In this document: positions 1 through 14,399 of the stretch, piece by piece
How the letters are laid out: each line of letters begins with the position of its first letter
How positions within the stretch are numbered: the first letter of the stretch is position 1
Source of the DNA: Epiperipatus broadwayi
Lineage: Eukaryota; Onychophora; Udeonychophora; Euonychophora; Peripatidae
Length of the DNA: 64,000 nucleotides
Assembly: GCA_028023455.1 (NCBI GenBank)
Contig: JAQFVV010006306.1
Location: forward strand, 310,001-374,000
Direction: 5' to 3'
Notes under the pieces: generated by a model
Told to the model about the DNA's origin: nothing
The model's input: only the letters and a program-made list of their open reading frames with translations
The model's database searches: none
Program-made: the position numbers and the translations under genes

Positions 1-816
1 AATTGGTAATATTATTATTTAAAAAAAGGTGTGATTCACTGCTTGTCTAAATAACAAATTGAATACAGAACTTAACAAGTAATATAAAAATTTAAAAGTT
101 CAATAAACAACAAGACTAAATAATTGCAAGACATGCAATGCTGAAAGTGGAAACATTTTTTTGAAATAAGTTTTATATGGATCAAAAAAATGATATCTAA
201 TCCACTTAAATCAGAAAATAAACTAGAATCCTGTGTGAAGGCTTTCGAAGTGGGCTTTAGCCTAAAGCAGTTTCAATATCTATACTAGAAAATTTCATAC
301 TTAGACTGTGCACTTAAAAAATAAAAGTCTATATTTTTTTCTAACTATTGGATATTATCCTTTTATGACTAGACATGCAAAAATGAGTTCTGGAAATCAT
401 ATCAGGAAAGGTACACATTTGCTGATAGATTTGACTGCTGCAAGACATAAGAAGAATTACCTATTTGAAATCAACTATTTACTACGTACACTTTGAAAAT
501 TTCCTTAATTTTTTTTATTTCTTTATAACTGTTTCATATTAGCCAGTTGGTAGACAAATATGCAATATGTTTCAATGAAAATAATTTGCAAACCATAGAA
601 GAACTACCTTTACAAAAAAGCTATGCTTCCTAAAGTCAAAGTATTTATTACTTTGTAAATTTATTGAAATTGATGTTTTTGTTTTTATATTATAACTGTT
701 GAATTTTAGCCATTTGACATATAGACATGACAACGGAAGAAAAAAAAAATTCTGGTGCAGATTTTGCAATATTCTTATTGAATTCAATACCTATCAAAAA
801 GAAATGGTTTTTGAAT
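1..816. other. AT-rich non-coding stretch, presumably SEC23 intron
   Basis: No coding frame or recognisable mobile element is visible. The next SEC23 exon, expected to start with the residues after ...IEYTIT, was looked for on the minus strand here and not found. A loose motif around ATAACTGTT...TAGCC...AGACATG recurs near 520-560 and 680-735, so part of this may be old repeat. Confidence 0.5.
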
Positions 817-1271
817 TGGCAATCCTCATTGTTTATAACTTACAAGCTCAAGAGTATAGGATCATGTGATCTATGACTTATTTTGACTATTTACAGTCTC
901 TGCCTTAAGTCTTATGCAATGTTATATTGCTAAGACTACTAATATATGGTATGGCTGAAGATCTCTCAGCCCCATATAGCTATCTGAGTTGGATAGCTGG
1001 GTTTGAAGATACGTAGGTGTCTGAAAATTTCAGATTTTCCACTCAATAGATAACTAATGCTAGCTTTGGGTTAGTGTTTTTAGATCTAGTGTTTGAACCT
1101 ACCCTAGCACCTCTCTGAGGAGTGCCAGAGCACGAAACCATGTCAGGGGTCGGATCCTGACAGATATATTTTGAATGCTTTCTCTAGCTAAGCATTTATC
1201 ACAAAGCTTGTTGAGGAAATGGCATCCTCATTGTTTATAACTTACAAGCTTAAGAGTATAGGGTCATGTGA
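817..1271 (+). mobile_element. Ribozyme-bearing partial tandem repeat (retrozyme-like)
   Basis: About 54 bp at 817-870 (starting near GGCAATCCTCATTG) recurs at 1217-1271 with only a few changes, giving a period of about 402 bp. One perfect-core hammerhead fold lies between the two repeats (1109-1150). Partial tandem copies of a few-hundred-bp unit carrying a hammerhead are the organisation known for metazoan retrozymes and for the pseudo-LTRs of Penelope-like elements. No protein is encoded. No clear target-site duplication was found, so the outer limits are those of the direct repeats. It lies in the expected SEC23 intron. Confidence 0.6.
1109..1150 (+). ncRNA. Hammerhead ribozyme motif (hand-folded)
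   Basis: The conserved core is complete. CTGAGGA is at 1115-1121. Stem II is GTGC/GCAC around loop CAGA. GAA is at 1134-1136, followed by a 2-bp stem III (AC/GT). The cleavage triplet GTC ends at 1144. Stem I pairs ACCTCT (1109-1114) with AGGGGT (1145-1150), 6 bp with one G-U. Predicted self-cleavage follows position 1144. All catalytic-core bases are present (C3, U4, G5, A6, G8, A9, G12, A13, A14, A15.1, U16.1, C17). Activity is untested. Confidence 0.78.
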
Positions 1272-1466
1272 TTATTCTTTTAAATACCCCCCCACACACA
1301 CAATGTCTATATATATATAAATTTTTATAACTGATGATTGTAATTGTTGTATAGATAAATATGCAATACAGTGTAATATTAAAAAAAATTACACAACAAA
1401 ACTTTAATGTCTGTAATATAATCTTGCATTATACCTTGAGACAAGATATGAAGTAAAATGACATTA

Positions 1467-2583
<1,117 letters not shown>

Positions 2584-3583
2584 TTATATATTGCTTACAA
2601 TTAAAATAGCAACTATTTATTTTAAATATTTATGTAATAAAAAACCTATTCTAAGATATTTGTGTAATAAAAAATTACAAAATTTTAAAAATATAAATGT
2701 TAAATTAGTCAGATATAATAAACAATATAAATCTAATATAAAATGCTATAAAATATAGACCAATGTTTCTGAAAGTACTGGCCACCATCTTATAGTTCTA
2801 ATAAGTCATTTCCAAAACCACCATTGTTCCATTTACAAAAAAAAAAAAAAAGTTTTAAATATCTTGGATCTTCAATATCCTCCTGGAATAAAACTATAAA
2901 ATTGATATAGACCAATAATATACTACAATAATATTCAAACATTACTATTCAGTTAGAATAACATATACCTGGATCTCTTTTCATGCAGTAGATAAGTTCC
3001 ACAGAAAACCCGCATTAAAAAAATTGCACAAAAATAGACTTAACTTGCCTTGAAAAATGTGTGATACATCCAAAAATTTTCAAAAATCGCATAAAACCAA
3101 AGCAACAATGTAAAATTACTTTAAAATTCGCATAAAAAAATAAAGAATTAAAGTATGATTAACAAAAAATTTCAAATATTTGAAAAAAATTGATGCAAGA
3201 CAAACTTTTTTAATTTTTTTTATTAACTATTTAATTTTATTCAAAACAATATATTTTTATGTGTAATTTATTTTACATTTTTTTATACGTATTTTAATCA
3301 TTATCGCTATTTGACAATATGTGGTTCGTTTGTGAACTGGTAAGAAATCAGATTCGTCACAAGAGGAAATACAATTAGCGCCAACTTTAGTCTCATGCTG
3401 TGTTAATGGTTTTCTGTCCACAATGTAATCGGTAATTAAACTATGAGACGATGATTTTACTAATTGTTTAAAAAGCTCGCAATATCCAGACTGCTATGTC
3501 TAGCTGTTAGAGAATGCACTTTCATGGGTGCAACTATATACATAACACGCTTCCACGAGTGTGTTAATAATGACCAATGGTTA

Positions 3584-3770
3584 AATTTTCTTTTATACAC
3601 ATATATACATGGAGAAACTTTTAGACAGAAAAAAGTTACATGTAAAAATATTTAAATACTTTTAAAGATACATTCTTCTTAAGTAAAAATTAAAAGTTCT
3701 TAAATATTTTTACTTGTAACTTTTTTCTGTCTAAAAGTTTCTCCATGTATATATGTGTATGAAAGAAAAT
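3584..3770. repeat. Hairpin (inverted) repeat with about 70-bp arms
   Basis: The left arm (3584-3655) and right arm (3700-3770) are near-perfect inverted copies, both containing CATGGAGAAACTTTTAGACAG or its complement. They are separated by about 45 bases. The structure is MITE-like; no target-site duplication is certain. Confidence 0.75.
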
Positions 3771-4699
3771 ATAAACATAAACATATATAACACCGACATA
3801 CAACTATTTAGCTCTCATTGGAATTTAAGAGCTCGTTCATAATTCGTATCATTAAAAAAGAAAATGATTTTCCAATTGATTAGAAAGTTGAAGACTTTCT
3901 CGAATCATTTTTGCTGTGAAATAAACAAGTATTTCTAAATCTTCTATGGTATCTAAATTTATTGCCAAACCTTTTTCCAACAGGTATTTAAAGTAAGTAA
4001 AATTTAATGCATGTATATAAACCGGGAAATCCTGATTTTAAGTGAAATATGAACATCTTTATTGCATAAAAGAAAACCACATAAAAAGATATTAAGAAGA
4101 AACATGAATTGCATAATTTCGAAATCGCATTAAAAAAATCCACACAAAAAGAAACCCAGGTGTACTATAAAGTCTCTATGCGAAAAAATATTGTTAGAAA
4201 GTTAGCTCATTTAAATAAAAACATTACAACTTAATCATTTACAAACCAAGAAACTATCATTTCAAACAAACAAAAATGTGCTATTTTTAAAAGCTGTCAA
4301 GATTTATTAGGTATAAATCAAAATTTGCACGAATGAAAACACTATCCTATAACAAGGCAGATATGGATAAATATTTACATTAATATTGCGCATATAAATC
4401 ATGCACCTATCATTATCAAAAAAAGAATTATCTGACAAAATTAATTTTACAGTGAACTTGTTTATTTTACTTATATTTGTAATATTATGTTCATAAACTA
4501 TTTTGTCGTGCATGGTTAAAAAATTTTAATATTTTTCGCTTTAAAATAATTTCCTCTGATAGATACTATCAAAAGTTTAAAATTTTTAGCATATCAGATT
4601 AATAGTTTTTCTGTGAATTGTCAAATCAAAACATTTTAAATTAATCACTATACTTTTCTAATACATATTTATTAACAATCAATAGAAAGGTGAGGAAAA

Positions 4700-5757
4700 A
4701 ATCATGAGTAAATTAAAACCAGATGGCGTTTCTTCAATTTGTAAAATATAGCCAGAATTGTAAGGAAGGGAGTGGTGGTAACAGGATTAACATATGGTAA
4801 TGATGGGCATGTGTTAGTAAAGGGTATTAGATCACTTGGAAAAAGTACAAAAAGAAGTAGGAAGACATGCATTAAATGCAGATGTGTGGACAGCAAGGGA
4901 GGCAATTCAAGGAGAAATGGGATGGTCAAGTTTTTATATGAGGGATGCAAAAAGCAAAATGAAAATGTTCAGTAGATTGCAGTTTATAGATAATAAAAGA
5001 ATAGCCAAAATAGTATTTAATTGGGTTATGAGTAAAGGGCAGGCAACAAGATGGGCGAGAAAGGTAATGCGGTACACAGAAGATTTGGATAAAGAATTTA
5101 TGTCAGTATACTTGTACAAAAGATGGAATGATTGTGTTAGAACTGTTGGGTGTTATAGTGCTAAGGACTGGGATAGAAGAATAGATGCATTAATAAAGAA
5201 TAGGAAATTGAAGAGATGAAGAACCAGTATGGAGAGTAAAAACAGTTTAAATATATATAGAAGTAAACGGAATATTGGGTGCGAGTTAATTTATGATTAT
5301 AGCAAGGGAAATAGTTTATTGTTTAAGGCTCAAATGGGATCTTTAGCAACAGATTATGCACGTAAATGGAAAAACATAGGTGATTTAGTCTGCAAGTTGT
5401 GTAAGGAAGGCATAGAAAATATTAGGCATCTGTTAATTGAATGTAAATGTCTGAAAGCAGAAAGGATATAAATAATTGAGTTGTGGAAGAATAAATATAA
5501 GAAGAGTGAGTGATTATACAAAAAGTGAGTTATTGATTTTTATGCTGGGTTTGCGAAAAGATAAGAGGGATTTAGATATAAAGGCCATGGAGTTGACAAA
5601 GATCATGTTGTGAAAATGGGATGGAGCAGGATATGGGAAAACTTAGGGTGGGCAATGAAAAGGGAAGGTAAAATGGCTACCAGGTTTCTCTGGGCATAAT
5701 TGCTGAGAGATTCCTGACTCCGTATAAGTCACAGTGCATCACATCAACATCAACATA
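4700..5757 (+). mobile_element. 5'-truncated LINE, C-terminal part of its polyprotein
   Basis: One frame runs 4836-5219, is interrupted by a single TGA, and resumes 5229-5471. The second part has a CKLCKEGIENIRHLLIEC-type Cys/His cluster (C-x2-C...H-x4-C), the C-terminal knuckle typical of several LINE polyproteins. The upstream part (WTAREAI..., YMRDAKSKMKM) resembles the region after the reverse transcriptase. The copy ends in a simple CATCAACATCAACATAA tail near 5757. No reverse-transcriptase motif remains. It is a different family from the full-length RTE at 17627-20932. Only one internal stop remains, so the copy is not very old. It lies in SEC23 intron 1, opposite to the gene. Confidence 0.8.
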
Positions 5758-5941
5758 ATAGGTTTGTCACATGTAAAAAAATCTTTAATTTTGTGTAACT
5801 GGTATTGTATTTCCTAATAAATCATATTTAAACACATTCAAGTTAATATCTGAACTTTACCCAAAAAATTTACAATGTATTTGATCAATTACATATAAAT
5901 TTATTATCATTTTGAAAGAATAACATCTCAATTAATATTTA

Positions 5942-6974
<1,033 letters not shown>

Positions 6975-6987
6975 AAATTAATAAATA

Positions 6988-7639
6988 CAGCAAAACTCTA
7001 TACAGTAGTGCCACCCTGTGCCAACCAGAGTAATCAATGGATACCAGAAGGCTTGTGCATAAAATCCCTATCTAGTGCCTACTCATCCAATATCCCCAGA
7101 CTAATTTCTGGCTTGTGGCCTTCGTCAGTGAGGAGCTTTGGATCTAAGAGCACTGCACCTAGATCTCAGGATCTAATGCAACCCTCCAGCAGCCACCTTT
7201 TAACTCTATTTAACTACAAAACTATAAGAATGAAATTGAAAACACAATATTTTCAATCTAAGCTCAATAGCTTATATAATCATATGGGTCTGAACTCAGT
7301 TCGGCACCCGTACATTTTGGTGTCTTTGGTTCTTTAACAACCACAGCCACCACTATCCTATTAGGCAGGATTGGTGTTAAACCACTAAAGAACACATGAT
7401 CACTATTTCTTATGCTAGCCCATTACTGTTATTAAAACAGGCAAAACTCTCCATACAGTAGTGCCACTCAGTGCAAGCCAGAGTAATCAATAGATGCCAG
7501 AAGGCTTGTGCATAGGGATTTTGCACAAGCCTTCTGGCATCTATTGATTACTCTGGTTGGCATAGGGTGGCACTACTGTATGGAGAGTTTTTCCTTGTTT
7601 AATAACAATTATGTGCTAGTATGAGATGGTGATCATGTG
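6988..7639 (-). mobile_element. Palindromic ribozyme element, copy A
   Basis: The copy is flanked by a 13-bp direct repeat, AAATTAATAAATA, at 6975-6987 and 7640-7652. It consists of a long half (about 6988-7377) carrying a minus-strand hammerhead, followed by a compact palindrome (about 7378-7639) centred near 7505. The right end, GTGATCATGTG, is the conserved end shared by the family. The left end (CAGCAAAACTC) differs between copies. No coding capacity; short open frames over it are by-products. Confidence 0.8.
7093..7134 (-). ncRNA. Hammerhead ribozyme motif, copy A
   Basis: Minus strand: stem I TCCTCA/TGGGGA, core CTGACGA, stem II GGC/GCC with an A-A mismatch at its base, GAA, and cleavage triplet GTC. 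Stem III is weakened by one substitution (ATTAGT in place of the family ACTAGT). Confidence 0.6.
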
Positions 7640-7652
7640 AAATTAATAAATA

Positions 7653-8289
7653 GTCAAGATATTGTATATCTGTGATTATAACAATGGCACATTAAGCTTA
7701 GGTTTTTATTTTGGTTTTAAAATTTTTTTTTTAAATAATTCAGTAAAGGACTTTCAATTTTTGCATAAAATCCAATGTAATGCAAATTCATACTTTTGAG
7801 TTTGAGTTCTTGCAAAACATGTGATAAATATTCCCAATATAAAAAAAAAAAAGGGAATAGTGATTTAAAAATATAGTCTATTTAAAAGTGATGATAGAAG
7901 TCAGATTTTAATTTTACTGTGCAGCATTTGTAAATAGCAATATGTAGCTATGATATATGTATACAAATTAAAAAAATTAAATATTATACTTAGCATTATT
8001 CCTTTACAATCACACTAGCAAATTTTAAAAAATAAGTATAGTCAGTCCCAAATATCTGCAACATTTCGCTCCAATGTTCTTAGCAGCTATGGATATTATA
8101 ATAGATAGATGATATATATATATATAATGAAAAAACCTACAAGATTGTCTTAAATGTAATATACAAAGTCATATAGATGTGTTTTTTAAATACAATTCCC
8201 TCCTCATAAAACTATGACAGAAAATATATAGCAATATATATATATATATGTTGATACGAAGATTTTCACAGGTTGCAGATATAAAAGAC
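7653..8289. other. AT-rich stretch with no recognisable content
   Basis: Contains short TA microsatellites near 8113 and 8239. No gene or classified repeat seen. Confidence 0.5.
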
Positions 8290-8790
8290 ATATTTTGCGG
8301 GTTCATCCGTGTTAAAATATTTTAAATATTGATATACTGACGTTTCGACTTGGTAACACAAGTCATCCACTGAGTAATAAAAAGTAGAAAGACGGTTGTA
8401 GAGGCGCTACAATCACTGATTTGAAAAAAACATTAAAGTTCCACTAATAGCAAATATGTTAAATTAAGAATGTTTTTTAAAAAAATATTTCGAAATAGGA
8501 AGAAGTTTGCTTGTATCATCTCGCTTATTGATACAATGTGGCCTTTTAAGTATCTCAATGGCTTCTCTAATTTTGCACTGGTAGAGATTATCACATCTGG
8601 ATATGATCCTGGTACTAAAAAAATTAATTTTATGAACTGAATCCATAGTATAGAGTGAGAGTGTTGATGATGATGAATGTTGTTTAACTGCATTAGCATG
8701 CTCATCTCTCCTAACACTGATGCGACGATTACTCATACCTATGTAAGAAGCCTTACAATACATATATATCCATAGCAACATATTAAAAGT
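8290..8790 (-). pseudogene. Penelope-like element 3' fragment: GIY-YIG endonuclease end
   Basis: A minus-strand frame (about 8781-8464) reads CKASYIGMSNRRISVRRDEH near its start and KIREAIEILKRPHCINKRDD later. This matches the GIY-YIG nuclease C-terminus of Penelope-like retroelements (YIG, Arg-rich helix, H, then the KIREA-type helix). Beyond the stop lies a PLE-type 3' UTR with ACCAAGTCGAAACGTC, a decayed hammerhead-like end. The reverse transcriptase is absent, so this is a truncated copy. Confidence 0.8.
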
Positions 8791-8884
8791 AATGAAGTTA
8801 TTTTTTTATAGCTTACATTATTATAAAGTTGTATTAAATTATTTATATTTATATTCATACGCACATGACAGTAATTAATTATTA

Positions 8885-9215
8885 TATAGTCTTTTAATCC
8901 GTAGAAGTACTTTCGGTTAATTCCTTAACCCTCCTCAACTGTAATTAAATTCAAAAAACATAAAGGAAACAAACGTCATCAATCATATCCCATGAATCCA
9001 GAATTTTATTGTTAGCAGCTTGTCTATTAATTAGATTCATTTTATTTCTATTTATTAAAATTGCCTTCTCAATTTTTCTTTTTACTATGGGTTCTCTCTT
9101 CATGAAGAATCCTAATACAGTACTTTCAATATCAAACTAAAATTTATATTTATATGTCTGTTTATGATCCAAAAAAACTGAACTGTCATTAAATCACTAT
9201 TATTTTTACTTTTCA
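8885..9215 (-). pseudogene. Second Penelope-like element 3' fragment
   Basis: Minus-strand translation near 9100-9000 gives KRKIEKAILINRNKMNLINR followed by QAANNKILDSW, the last conserved block of the PLE GIY-YIG domain. The 3' UTR has a GGTTAA/TTAACC hairpin followed by GAAAG, a hammerhead-like end whose core has drifted (TTGAGGA). It lies in the same orientation as the fragment at 8290-8790, about 100 bases away. The sequence differs, so it is another family or a much older copy. Confidence 0.65.
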
Positions 9216-10261
9216 TAGGTATGTATATATGATACATATATCCATTTACACATGAAATTCAATATACTAATCATGATACCACATATCTCTATATAATTTT
9301 TGCATTCATGTTTAATGACCAATTAATTATATAGAAGTTTTACATATATTCACACATTTTTCATGATTATATTTGATGTAGTTAATTGAAGAATTCTTCG
9401 TCTATTGAAATGTTTAATTGTAAAGAGTTAATAATTTTTTGACAATCTATTTCATGACGATATGTTAAATAATAAATACTGGTAATTTTTCATTTCTTCT
9501 ACTAATTGTTCTATTATATACCTTAGTACTTTCTTCCGGTTATTTTCCTGAAAATCTATGCACACTATATAACATATTCCACAACTAATTTTGTTCTCTA
9601 TTTCAATTTTTTTTTTATAAGTACATATATAATATTTCTAATAAAGAGTAAAAGGCATATAATTTATAAAATTAATTACGTAAGTTTTGATACAGGAAAA
9701 GAACTAAAAGAAAAATAAATTGAATAGATCAATTAACATATAATCATAAAATAAATTGTCTGCGCAGTTAACTAAATTATAGTAGAATTAATTAAAACTA
9801 ATTAAATGGTTCCAGGATGTCATTCATTACATTATTATTTATTATAGTTAATTGAGATACATGTTTTAAAGGTAATTTGTTCCCTGCCCATTGCCTAGAT
9901 GAAAGTTAATATCCAAAATCAACATTTATGCAGGGGAAATCAAATAATATATATATAATTGTTGAATATCTTTATAGTTATATTTTAATGAAAATTAATT
10001 TTCACTTCTGAAAAGCATAAAATTGAAGTGTAAACTTGCGTATCTTAATAAAAAATTCACAAATCATTGATTTCAAAACTTCTGCTTTCTTGTGAGGTAA
10101 CATTTGGCCAATTCTTTTTCTGAATCTTTTTTTTTTTTTTAAATATGAAGTTATCCAAATCCTATAAGATTCCCAAGGTGATCAATTTGAACTTATTAGG
10201 GGTCAATAGTTTCAATAAAAAAATTTGGGGGTCAATGATAACAAAAATAGATCCTTACTAC
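9216..10261. other. AT-rich stretch with no recognisable content
   Basis: No coding frame, tRNA or repeat signature recognised on either strand. Confidence 0.5.
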
Positions 10262-10324
10262 TGCTATTTGTTTGTTAAACAACTAAACATCACATGATCA
10301 CCATCTCATGCTATTTGTTTGTTA
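10262..10324 (-). mobile_element. Palindromic-element relic, copy B: 31 bp between 16-bp duplications
   Basis: TGCTATTTGTTTGTTA occurs at 10262-10277 and again at 10309-10324. Between them lie only 31 bases, containing CTAAACATCACATGATCACC. This is the conserved end of the palindromic family. It is an extremely truncated insertion that keeps only the fixed terminus. Confidence 0.75.
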
Positions 10325-10708
10325 CTTCAAAATATCTAAGATTCCAATAAGTACCTAACTAAGGAATAAAATAATTAAAAACAAAAACACTTTTTTGATA
10401 AAAACACATTACATACCAAACTTGCGAACGAGAAAAGGTAAAATGTGTCATTAAAAGATTCACAAGTAAAAATGCATGAAAATACATGTAGCACAAATAC
10501 GTCTCAAAGCAAGTGCGTACATTGCTGTGGGATAAAACGATATTCAATATTAGCAGAATCCTTATGGTTATGCTTTCATATAACACTATAAATTGGTTCA
10601 TTTGATATGACATGTACTTATTTGTGATTTGAACTTTGAATATAATTATTTATTGCGGAGCAGTACTACAAAAAAGAAAATCAGAGGACAAAGTTTATTT
10701 ATTCAAGT

Positions 10709-12530
10709 TTGAACAAAAATCTGTTCAAAGTACATACTTTATTGGGGTTTTTTTTAATCAGGGGTTGTCGAAATTGTTTGTTAATAAAAGTTTTTATTTC
10801 TTACAATATGACTGAACCAAAAAAGAAATGCAGACAGTACAGCTTGAACTATTTGAAGCTAGAATTTGTCCCATCATCATCAAACAAACATTTTCTAATG
10901 TGCCTCATATGTGAAAAAGTCTTTAGCAATGACACCATGAAACCATCAAAACTAGCAGTTCACTTGATCAGAATTCACTCTGACAAAATAAAAAAAAGAT
11001 TTGTCATACTTTCAATCACTTAAAGATAAAATTCTGAAGAGAACTACAAAAGATATATTTGTTTCATTATCGAACCAAAATAATGGATTAAGGGCATTGT
11101 ACATCATATCCCTACTCATTACGAAGTCTAGTGAGCCACATACCATAGGGGAGAAACTAATTCTACCAGCTGTCGCAGAAGTATTGAGCACTGTTCGCCA
11201 CAAACCGTCACAAGATGCTATAAAAAGGATTCTTTGAGCAATAACACAATTCAAAGACGTATTGACAAAATAAGTCATGACATGGAAAACTGTCTGTGTA
11301 ATCATTTGCAAAAAAGGTTTTTTCCTTCCAATTAGATGTCAACATTACCCAGTAATGAAGTTTTGTTGCTGCTGTACGTTCACTTTATTTAAGATCAGGA
11401 AGTGCATGAACAGCTGCTTTTTTCTAGAACTTTAGAAACTGACAACAGAGGCAAGTCGATTTTTAATTTAATGACGCTATTTTTCAGAGAAAAAAATGAT
11501 TCCATTGACAAATATAATATCTGTTGTGACAGATGGAGCCCCAGCTATGGTTGGTTATTACAGCTGTTTTAGAAGTTATCCGAAACAACATGTACCTCAA
11601 GTGCTTGCAGTTAATTCATAGGCAACATTTAGTAGTTAAGAACATTAGCAACAAATTGCATCCATCAATCACTTCAGTTTATTATAACAACTGCAAACAA
11701 AATTCGAAGTAACGCTTTGAATACTAAACTGTGCGCTTGATTGTGTGAGGAAAGCGACAAAGATTTCTATCGATTGGTTCTCCATACTGAAGTCTGCTGA
11801 TTCTCAAAAAGTTTATGTTTAGTGAAATTTTTCACACTTTTTTGATCTGTTTTAGAGATTTTGGAAGACAAGGATTCCAGTTTGAAAGAAAATTTAATTG
11901 AGTAAAACAGGTATTGTTTTTTTAATTGACTTATTTGGCAAATTTAATGATGTTAATTTACAAATATAAAAAGGCAATTTGAATCTCATCAAATCAAAAT
12001 CGGTCATATTTGGCTTTTGTTGCCAGATTGTTTTTTAAGCAAAATATTGCAAGATCTGAGTCCCAGTTCCTAACTTATCTAAGATAGGCACAATCCAAAA
12101 ACAAAATATCTTGCTGTATGTAAACCACTTGGAGACTCTTCACTTAGATTTCAAAACTAGCTTCAAAGATATTCTATCATTGGAAATACCAGACTGAATA
12201 ATAAACTCATACACTACTAGTGCAGAACCAAATATAATTTTGCAATATGTGCTGATAACTATCAACAAGAATGAGGATATCAAGGTACAATTCAAACAGG
12301 GTTATTGGCTGCAACAAGATATTTCACTTCTGTATCTGGCTCTATGGACTGTTGTACAAAAGTATTTGCTGGTATTTCCATCGTCATATTTAGCAGAGAG
12401 AAGCTTTGGTGTAGTTTTAAACCTGCTTCAGAGCAGACATCGATTGCATATTACTGAATATGGAAAGTTTGAGAATGCAACTCATTAATTGTTGACAGAT
12501 CACCGGGTAAACCCATCTCATTAAATTAGT
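10709..12530 (+). pseudogene. hAT transposase pseudogene, ZBED5/SCAND3-like
   Basis: The decayed reading begins near 10808 (MTEPKKKCRQYSLNYLKLEF). It has a BED-type zinc finger, CLICEKVF...H-x5-H, near 10899-10980. Further on, across frameshifts and stops, come SVVTDGAPAMVGYY (11510-11560) and an HRQHLVVKNISNKLHPSI-like block (about 11615-11670). The hATC dimerisation segment is LYLALWTVVQKYLLVFPSSYL...ERSFG (12330-12410). This is the order of ZBED5/SCAND3-type hAT proteins, some of which are domesticated in animals. Many stops and frameshifts make this copy non-functional. Terminal repeats and an 8-bp duplication were not identified. Confidence 0.85.
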
Positions 12531-13599
12531 TTTCCAAGCTAATTTAATTGGTATTCTTATTTTTAAAATTCTGATTAAAATCTTTCATTGTTGTAATTTT
12601 GTTGATGTTTAATTCTGTCTGAATATGTTGATTTTTTCATTTCATTTTTATGTTTAATAAAGTGATTTCAATATTTGTACTTATTTTGAATTTACGTATT
12701 TTTTTCATAAATGTAAAAATTAAAACATCTGCTCGTATTTTTTTGCTTTAATGTTCATTAGTGCAAATTTCGATATTAAATGTTGCCCAAGATAATGCCA
12801 TATTCTGTAGTCCTTTTATCTTTTTCAATCATTAATTACAAGTAATTAAAATAAAAAGTTTGATATCTAGTGAAATAATTAATATCGAGTACAGTACAAA
12901 TTTATTAATTTGAGTAATTAAAGTAAATGACTAGGTAGTCAACGGTTTTAAAAGTTTTTGGTAAACGGATCTATTAATATTATTCAAAAAGAAATACAGT
13001 CACTAAAATTTAGAGAGAAAAAAACTGAATCATCAGGTCTGTAAAACTATAAAATGTGCCCAGACAAGATCATATTCTCAGAGAGGAATTCTCACACTAA
13101 AACAACAAAATGATGCAACATGCACATATTCTAACACTCATGGGTGCCACCAGATCTCTAAACAATCTGAAAAATTTATTTGGAGGTCAGAATATATGTT
13201 AACAGTGGGTGACTTAACGATTTTAATCTATTAATAAATAATTGCTGGACTAGATCAGATTATGTAAGACACTTGTCTAAAACAATTGATCGACAGATAA
13301 TAGACAGCAAATGCTAGACAAATTTAAATAATCAAACTATTTATTAATTACTACGTTTATTATAAAAAGATAAAAAATAAAAGAATCCCATACCAAAATA
13401 AAATGAAATAAATTAATTGGTATTCCTTCATAAATGGTTACACACAAGGTAAGACCCATCTGTATAGTTATTTCATACCGTTATATTTATCTATACTAAT
13501 ATTTTAGCAAAAACAAACACTATCAGTTTTATAAACACTGCTTATGAAATGAGTTACATTGCATACAACCTTCCTTATTATCATTACCAACCCATACAA
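12531..13599. other. AT-rich stretch with no recognisable content
   Basis: Nothing identifiable on either strand. Confidence 0.5.
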
Positions 13600-13710
13600 T
13601 ATGCTAAGGCACAATGCAGTATGATCGAACCCAGGCCACACAAAAGATACAGTGGACTTATAATAGACCATCTTATTGAACCCAACTACGTTAGCCAATT
13701 GCGTTTTGAC
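13600..13710 (-). mobile_element. tRNA-derived SINE-like sequence (tRNA-Ile-like)
   Basis: On the minus strand an A box (TGGCTAACGTAG, 13697-13686) and a B box (GGTTCGATC, 13631-13623) are correctly ordered. TATAAGTCC lies between them, as in tRNA-Ile(UAU). The acceptor stem does not close, so this is a SINE head or tRNA pseudogene, not a tRNA gene. No tail or duplication was resolved. Confidence 0.5.
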
Positions 13711-14399
13711 GATATGTAGGCTGTGATATTCCGTACAGATCTGACGTTTATATTTCAAAACTTATTGTATACATATATATAACTAATGAGCATTTTACAA
13801 CATTCTTTAGGAATAAATATTCTAAGAAAATATTAGTTTATGGATTTCTCCTTTATTTTATTTAAGGAGAATTTCATTAGCTATTAGACTTGTGTCCGTT
13901 ACTATTAGCAACGAATTATGAAACTGATTTAATTTAAAATAGAAAGTTACATTTAAAAATATTTTGTCATTCAACGGTATGAAATTTTAAAAGTAACTTA
14001 AGGTCTATTTTAACAAAAAAAAAATAACTCATCCATGAAAAACACACATACAAAAAATCTTATACTAAAAATCAATTTTTAAAATTAGTAAATTCTAATA
14101 TTTTAATCTAATAATAATTAGTTTACATTCAAAATATAAGTTTATATAGGTGAAAATTAAGTAAAACCTGGCTTATGGACTATAAATAAAGTTCTTACGA
14201 ATTGCTGTAAGTCTTTTCAAGCTGAAGATTTCTGAGTTAATATTCCTTGGAATACATACACATTTGCTTATCTAATCCTGGAGATTATGGCTTTGATTTG
14301 AAGTTAGAAGCATTGGTAGATGTTGTTGATTGGCAGAAATCAGAAGGTCGATTATATAATTAGTTTGTCATGCTGGAATAGTTATGACTGAAGAAAGGA
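13711..14399. other. AT-rich stretch with no recognisable content
   Basis: No element or gene recognised. Confidence 0.45.

Noticed and set aside
6988-7337. 109-codon frame MPPCANQSNQWIPEG... (and the related frame at 27905).
   Set aside because: It lies entirely in the palindromic non-coding element; similarity between the two only reflects the repeat.
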